A program made the translations under genes and the position numbers. From UBA11136 sp964482135 (lineage in GTDB: Bacteria; Pseudomonadota; Alphaproteobacteria; UBA11136), in contig CAYZWF010000056.1 in NCBI GenBank assembly GCA_964482135.1, positions 1 through 9,369 of the forward strand: DNA of 9,369 bases, in the 5' to 3' direction. Shown here one piece after another: positions 6,328-9,369 of the stretch. How positions within the stretch are numbered: the first letter of the stretch is position 1; every line of letters begins with the position of its first letter. The notes under the pieces were generated by a model that saw only the letters and a program-made list of their open reading frames with translations, had not been told where the DNA came from and did not search any database.

Positions 6328-7632
6328 TTATCCAGCCGCCGCGTTTTGCGCCGCCCGCGCCGGATGGGCGGGCGGGCGACCCAATGTATGGTGGGTGAGT
6401 CCCGCCGCCACGACCTGTGCGCCGTCGAGCATGGCATAGGGGTCGATCAGCGTAGTTCCGTTCATGGTGGCGGCCAGCGCTTTCGGGTCGAGCGCGCCGA
6501 ATTCCGGCCATGGCGTGGCGATCACCGTCACGTCCGCCCCTTCGCAGGCGGCCAGTGCGGACTCCGCACCCGTGGCTTGCGGGACAACATCCGCCGCCAC
6601 CACCGGATCGAAGACACGCACTTCATGTTCTTGCAAATGATCCAGCAGAACCAGCGCCGGGGAGTTCTTGGTGCTGTGGGTGTTTTCCTTATAGGCCAGT
6701 CCGAGAACGGCGATACGGGAGTTTACGCCGCCTTCCGGGACGCAATTCTCCACCACCCGCCATATCCAGTCCTTGGCGTGACCGCTTAAGCCGCAGAAAG
6801 ACTCGATGACGCGGGTGTCACTGTCCTTGGCCTCGCCCAGGCGGCATACCGTGGCCAGGTCGCGCTCCAGATTGCCGCCGGAAATACCGAGGCCGGGATT
6901 GAGATAAGCCTTGGGTCCGATCCGCGCATCAAGCCGCAGCGACGGCGCGATCTCCGACCAGTCGGCGCCAAGACGCTCACAGAGACCTGCCAGGGTATTG
7001 GTGGTGGAGACGCTGGCCACCAGGAAACAGTTAATGGCGATCTTCGCCAGTTCCGCGCTCTCGTAACCCATGGGCAACAGCGGACAGCCGAAGGCTTCGA
7101 GGAAGGCCCCATAGCTTTGCGGCAACGGTTCTCCCGGCTCGGCGCAGCCGATGATGAAACGCTCAGGGGTGGTGGCGCGCTCCACGGCGCGGCCGAAGAT
7201 GAGCGTCTCCACCTGATAGAAAAGCCGTGCATCATCAAGGCACCTTCCCCGCGTGAACCCGGGCGGCACCTGGCACAAAATCACCAGAACGGCCTCGTCA
7301 TTCAGATGCGGCGTCACCGTTTCGATCATAGCCTCGATGGGGGACAGGTCGCTTTTCCCCTCATCGTCGGTGGGCACGTCCACGGCCACAAAAACCACGT
7401 CGCAGCCCTTCAGGCTTTCCGGGCTGTCGCTGAAGGTGAGGCGCTCGCGGTTGGCGGCCAGCATCTCGTCCAGTTCCGGCTCCACCACCGGCAGATTGCC
7501 ATTTTCTATGGCGGCGATCAGCCCCTTGTCCCCGTGATAGCCGACTACGGAAAAGCCCTTGGACGCCGCGGCGATTCCCGAACACAGGCCGAGATGGGTC
7601 ATCCCGGCATAGCCGATAACAGGCAGGCTCAT
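6328..7632 (-). CDS. UDP-glucose/GDP-mannose dehydrogenase-family protein lacking the catalytic cysteine
   Basis: 434 aa, the normal length for nucleotide-sugar 6-dehydrogenases, with all three domains. The N-terminal Rossmann domain starts VIGYAGMTHLG (5-15) and contains FVAVDVPTDDEGKSDLS (81-97). The central helix has ELAKIAINCFL (194-204), keeping the conserved Lys197 and Asn201. The C-terminal domain opens VLGLAYKENTHSTKNSP. Family members normally form a sugar acid by two NAD-linked oxidations through a thioester on the Cys of GGxCxPKD. Here that place reads GISGGNLERDL (249-259): no Cys, though an Asp follows. The STVP-like segment is CQVPPGF, and of the two Glu in PEFLREG only the first remains (VETLIFG). 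A classical four-electron dehydrogenase is therefore doubtful; it may perform another redox step or be a binding protein. Start: ATG 7632 overlaps the upstream stop as ATGA and precedes the Rossmann strand; the longer frame to 7689 is just the overlap with gene 2. Confidence 0.93.
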   Translation of the reverse strand: MSLPVIGYAGMTHLGLCSGIAAASKGFSVVGYHGDKGLIAAIENGNLPVVEPELDEMLAANRERLTFSDSPESLKGCDVVFVAVDVPTDDEGKSDLSPIEAMIETVTPHLNDEAVLVILCQVPPGFTRGRCLDDARLFYQVETLIFGRAVERATTPERFIIGCAEPGEPLPQSYGAFLEAFGCPLLPMGYESAELAKIAINCFLVASVSTTNTLAGLCERLGADWSEIAPSLRLDARIGPKAYLNPGLGISGGNLERDLATVCRLGEAKDSDTRVIESFCGLSGHAKDWIWRVVENCVPEGGVNSRIAVLGLAYKENTHSTKNSPALVLLDHLQEHEVRVFDPVVAADVVPQATGAESALAACEGADVTVIATPWPEFGALDPKALAATMNGTTLIDPYAMLDGAQVVAAGLTHHTLGRPPAHPARAAQNAAAG

Positions 7633-8558
7633 GCCGCCGCCTGTTCCAACGCTTGGCGCGAGAGCCGGTTCAATTGGTCGTTGATCCACAGATCATTATC
7701 GAGATTGGACGGCCCGCCCCCGGCGCAGAGCGACTTGAAATAATCGTATTCCAGCCCCCAGGTGGGATCATCCTGTTCCAGGGTCCCCTCTTCTTCTTGC
7801 GGACGGCCGCTGGGCAGCACCCGGGTGCGGTGACGGAAGGTGGTGGGCCCCCACTTGCACAGGGATTCGATATGGGCGCTGCCTTTTTCCGCCAGCACGT
7901 CACAGGTGAAATGGTTGCGCCAGCTGAGCAGGGTCATCTCGAGCTGGATCGACATCTCTCCTTCGCAGCCCAGCACCACATGATCGAAGGCGCGGTTTTC
8001 GAAACGGTTGGCGGCACGCACGGTAAAGGGCGCGTCCGGCACGCCAATCCAGAACAACAGCGTATCGAGAAGATGGGAGCCGAGATCAGGCAGCACGCCT
8101 GCGCCTTCGTCGCGCCAGGCGGAATCACGCACCAGCCGCGCCGTGCCGTTGCCGTAAAACATTCTCAGGGTATAGATGCGGCCCAGCGCCCCGGAGGCGA
8201 TGAGCTCCTTCATACGCATGAAATGGGGCTCGAAGCGGTGGTTATAGGCGGTGTAGCAGACGGCGCCGCTGGTCTCCGCCAATTGCCGCAGGTGGCGAAT
8301 CGCCGCCTCGTCCTCGGCGAGGATGGGTTTTTCCACCAGCACATGCTTGCCGTGCTCCAACAGGTATCCCAGCACCTCCATCTTGGCCTGGTCGGGAATA
8401 CAGGCCAGCACCGCATCATACGACTCCAGCGGCACCTCCTCGATATTCTTGAAGTCCACGCCACCAGCCGCGGGGTCCACCGTGGCCACCACGTCCGCGC
8501 CGGCCGCGGCCACGCGCTTATGACCCTGCACGCCCATGCCGGCCACCACCACCCGCAA
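7629..8558 (-). CDS. Gfo/Idh/MocA-family NAD(P)-dependent sugar oxidoreductase
   Basis: Predicted to oxidise or reduce a sugar or nucleotide-sugar hydroxyl/keto group with NAD(P). Numbering from the chosen start, an N-terminal Rossmann fold begins RVVVAGMGVQGHKR (residues 2-15) and the family EKP motif lies at 76-78 (LVEKPILAED). YNHRFEPHF and the D-x-G-x-H-x-x-D segment in VLPDLGSHLLDTLLFWIG (about 156-173) supply the usual catalytic Asp/His. Length (309 aa) fits compact family members. Start choice: the frame could begin at TTG 8579, but that codon has no ribosome site; TTG 8558 has AGGGA eight bases upstream and starts the protein right before the Rossmann strand. ATG is absent near the start in either case. 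The stop overlaps the next gene's ATG (ATGA), suggesting translational coupling. The substrate is unknown; context suggests a keto-sugar intermediate of this cluster. Confidence 0.93.
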   Translation of the reverse strand: MRVVVAGMGVQGHKRVAAAGADVVATVDPAAGGVDFKNIEEVPLESYDAVLACIPDQAKMEVLGYLLEHGKHVLVEKPILAEDEAAIRHLRQLAETSGAVCYTAYNHRFEPHFMRMKELIASGALGRIYTLRMFYGNGTARLVRDSAWRDEGAGVLPDLGSHLLDTLLFWIGVPDAPFTVRAANRFENRAFDHVVLGCEGEMSIQLEMTLLSWRNHFTCDVLAEKGSAHIESLCKWGPTTFRHRTRVLPSGRPQEEEGTLEQDDPTWGLEYDYFKSLCAGGGPSNLDNDLWINDQLNRLSRQALEQAAA

Positions 8559-8566
8559 CTGATTTT

Positions 8567-8571
8567 TCCCT
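8567..8571 (-). promoter_or_regulatory. Ribosome binding site deciding a TTG start
   Basis: AGGGA on the minus strand ends eight bases before the TTG at 8558, while the longer alternative TTG at 8579 is preceded by CTGAACTC with no Shine-Dalgarno match. This favours the shorter oxidoreductase start. It sits between the kinase stop (8584-8586) and the chosen start. Confidence 0.6.
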
Positions 8572-8583
8572 GCGCTCAAGAGT

Positions 8584-9369
8584 TCAGCTGTAGTTTGCGT
8601 GTTTCTCGATATCTTTGAGTTTGCGCCGCACGTCGTCAGGCGAGACCGGAATATTGCCGTCTTTCTCGCATTCCACGCCGGCGGCGAGACTGCCGAGGAT
8701 GGAGGCGATGACCTCGTTGCCGGTGGCCTTCATGGCCAAGGTGGCATAAGCCAGCAACGCATCGCCGGAACCCACCGCATCCACCACATGGCCGGCGAAG
8801 CTGTCGAGAACGAAAAACTGCCGATGCTCTGGCAGTTCCGTCACCGGTTCGCGAAAGGTAATGAGCCCGCGCTTTCCCATCTTCAGAATCAATGTCTTGC
8901 ATCGCGCCTGGCGATAGAGCTCCGAGCCCAGGGGGCGCACCACCGTATCCTGATCACCAAGGGCAAAGCGGGCTTCCTTTTCATTGGGCGTGATGAGGTC
9001 GAAATCGCTGAAATCGAGGATGTTGCCCCAGCGGCTGGCCACCTGGCTGTCGCCGACGCGGAAGACCCCCTCGGGGATGGCCTTCACCAGGGTGGAGATG
9101 GTCTCGCGGCTGAAAATACCGTGCCGGAAATCACTGAAAACAACGGCGTCTCCATCGAAGGAAGATATTTTTTTCTTCAACTCTTCCAGGATTTTGTCGG
9201 AAACTGAACGGTTGTCCAGCGTATCCACCTTGAGAAGGCGGTAGCCGCCAGCGACGAAGGAGTTCTTGTTGGTGGTGGGCCGCGTGGAATCAATTACCGC
9301 CTGCGTTTCAACGCCGGACTCCTTCAGGTCTTCCAACACGTAATCCTTCAGCGCATCGTCGCCGAGAAC
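8584..9369 (-). CDS. PfkB-family sugar kinase, HldE kinase-domain-like (5' end outside window)
   Basis: Likely ATP-dependent phosphorylation of a sugar or sugar phosphate in the cytoplasm. The frame stays open to the window edge and reads VLGDDALKDYVLEDLKESGV, a typical PfkB stretch, so the true start lies beyond 9369 and the GTG at 9339 is an internal Val. About 262 C-terminal codons are visible. The segment with TTNKNSFVAGGYRLLKVD matches the HldE (RfaE) kinase pattern, where an AGxxxLLRVD-like stretch follows a TT-K motif. ITPNEKEA and KMGKRGL follow, then the PfkB signature DAVGSGDALLAYA with the catalytic Asp at codon 8761-8763. The gene stops soon after this domain, so there is no C-terminal cytidylyltransferase as in bifunctional HldE; it is a stand-alone kinase like HldA. 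The exact substrate (heptose phosphate or another sugar) is inferred, not shown. Base composition looks slightly more AT-rich than in its neighbours. It is the first visible gene of the operon. Confidence 0.9.
   Translation of the reverse strand, partial: VLGDDALKDYVLEDLKESGVETQAVIDSTRPTTNKNSFVAGGYRLLKVDTLDNRSVSDKILEELKKKISSFDGDAVVFSDFRHGIFSRETISTLVKAIPEGVFRVGDSQVASRWGNILDFSDFDLITPNEKEARFALGDQDTVVRPLGSELYRQARCKTLILKMGKRGLITFREPVTELPEHRQFFVLDSFAGHVVDAVGSGDALLAYATLAMKATGNEVIASILGSLAAGVECEKDGNIPVSPDDVRRKLKDIEKHANYS

Larger units (their letters stand above)
1..9369 (-). other. Predicted single operon for synthesis of a modified surface sugar (continues past both ends)
   Basis: Ten genes on one strand with junctions, in transcription order, of 25, -4, 5, -1, 33, 7, -8, 17 and -1 bases. 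The largest gap, 4746-4778, contains no hairpin followed by a T-run and is too short for an obvious promoter. Every gene encodes a soluble enzyme of a type used in nucleotide-sugar metabolism, apart from the E1 pair, which is unusual there. Promoter, terminator, glycosyltransferases and exporters would lie outside the window. Confidence 0.75.

Noticed and set aside
7653..8618. 321-codon plus-strand open frame opposite the Gfo/Idh gene
   Set aside because: Its translation shows no recognisable domain, while the opposite strand encodes a complete Rossmann-fold oxidoreductase with family motifs.
9337..9339. GTG as start codon of the kinase gene
   Set aside because: The frame stays open upstream to the window edge and encodes conserved PfkB-type residues, so this is an internal Val.

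Overview
The window is one unbroken, tightly packed block of ten genes, all on the minus strand, so transcription runs from base 9369 down to base 1. Both edges cut genes: a sugar kinase loses its 5' end at 9369 and an aminotransferase loses its 3' end at 1. Junctions range from an 8-base overlap to a 33-base gap, including two TAATG and one ATGA stop/start overlaps. I see no RNA gene, mobile element, CRISPR array, internal promoter or terminator, and no non-coding stretch longer than 33 bases. This looks like the middle of a single operon.

The DNA is GC-rich (roughly 60 % by eye) with GC-rich third codon positions, and every protein is of ordinary bacterial type. A Gram-negative proteobacterium, perhaps an alphaproteobacterium, fits best, but the sequence does not prove it and the taxonomic call is weak.

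In order of transcription the genes are: (1) a PfkB sugar kinase resembling the kinase half of the heptose enzyme HldE (8584-9369, partial); (2) a Gfo/Idh/MocA NAD(P)-dependent sugar oxidoreductase (7629-8558); (3) a UDP-glucose/GDP-mannose dehydrogenase-family protein without the catalytic cysteine (6328-7632); (4) an atypical short-chain dehydrogenase/reductase with HxxxH where YxxxK is expected (5432-6322); (5) a class I SAM methyltransferase (4779-5432); (6) an extended SDR resembling nucleotide-sugar 4,6-dehydratases, with a T-S-E active site and intact YxxxK (3753-4745); (7, 8) the alpha and beta subunits of a thiamine-diphosphate E1 2-oxoacid dehydrogenase-like enzyme (2762-3745 and 1687-2769); (9, 10) two tandem, clearly paralogous DegT/DnrJ/EryC1/StrS sugar aminotransferases (563-1669 and 1-563, partial).

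Together these are the tools to build an unusual sugar for a surface glycan (LPS O-antigen, capsule or glycoprotein): activation by phosphorylation, oxidations and epimerisations, 4-keto formation, methylation, two transaminations and possibly a carbon-carbon bond made by the E1 pair. No glycosyltransferase, flippase, polymerase or nucleotidyltransferase lies in the window, so these would have to be outside it. The most notable points are an E1 alpha/beta pair with no E2 or E3 inside a sugar cluster, and two adjacent oxidoreductases that have both lost textbook catalytic residues. The product sugar cannot be deduced from sequence alone.
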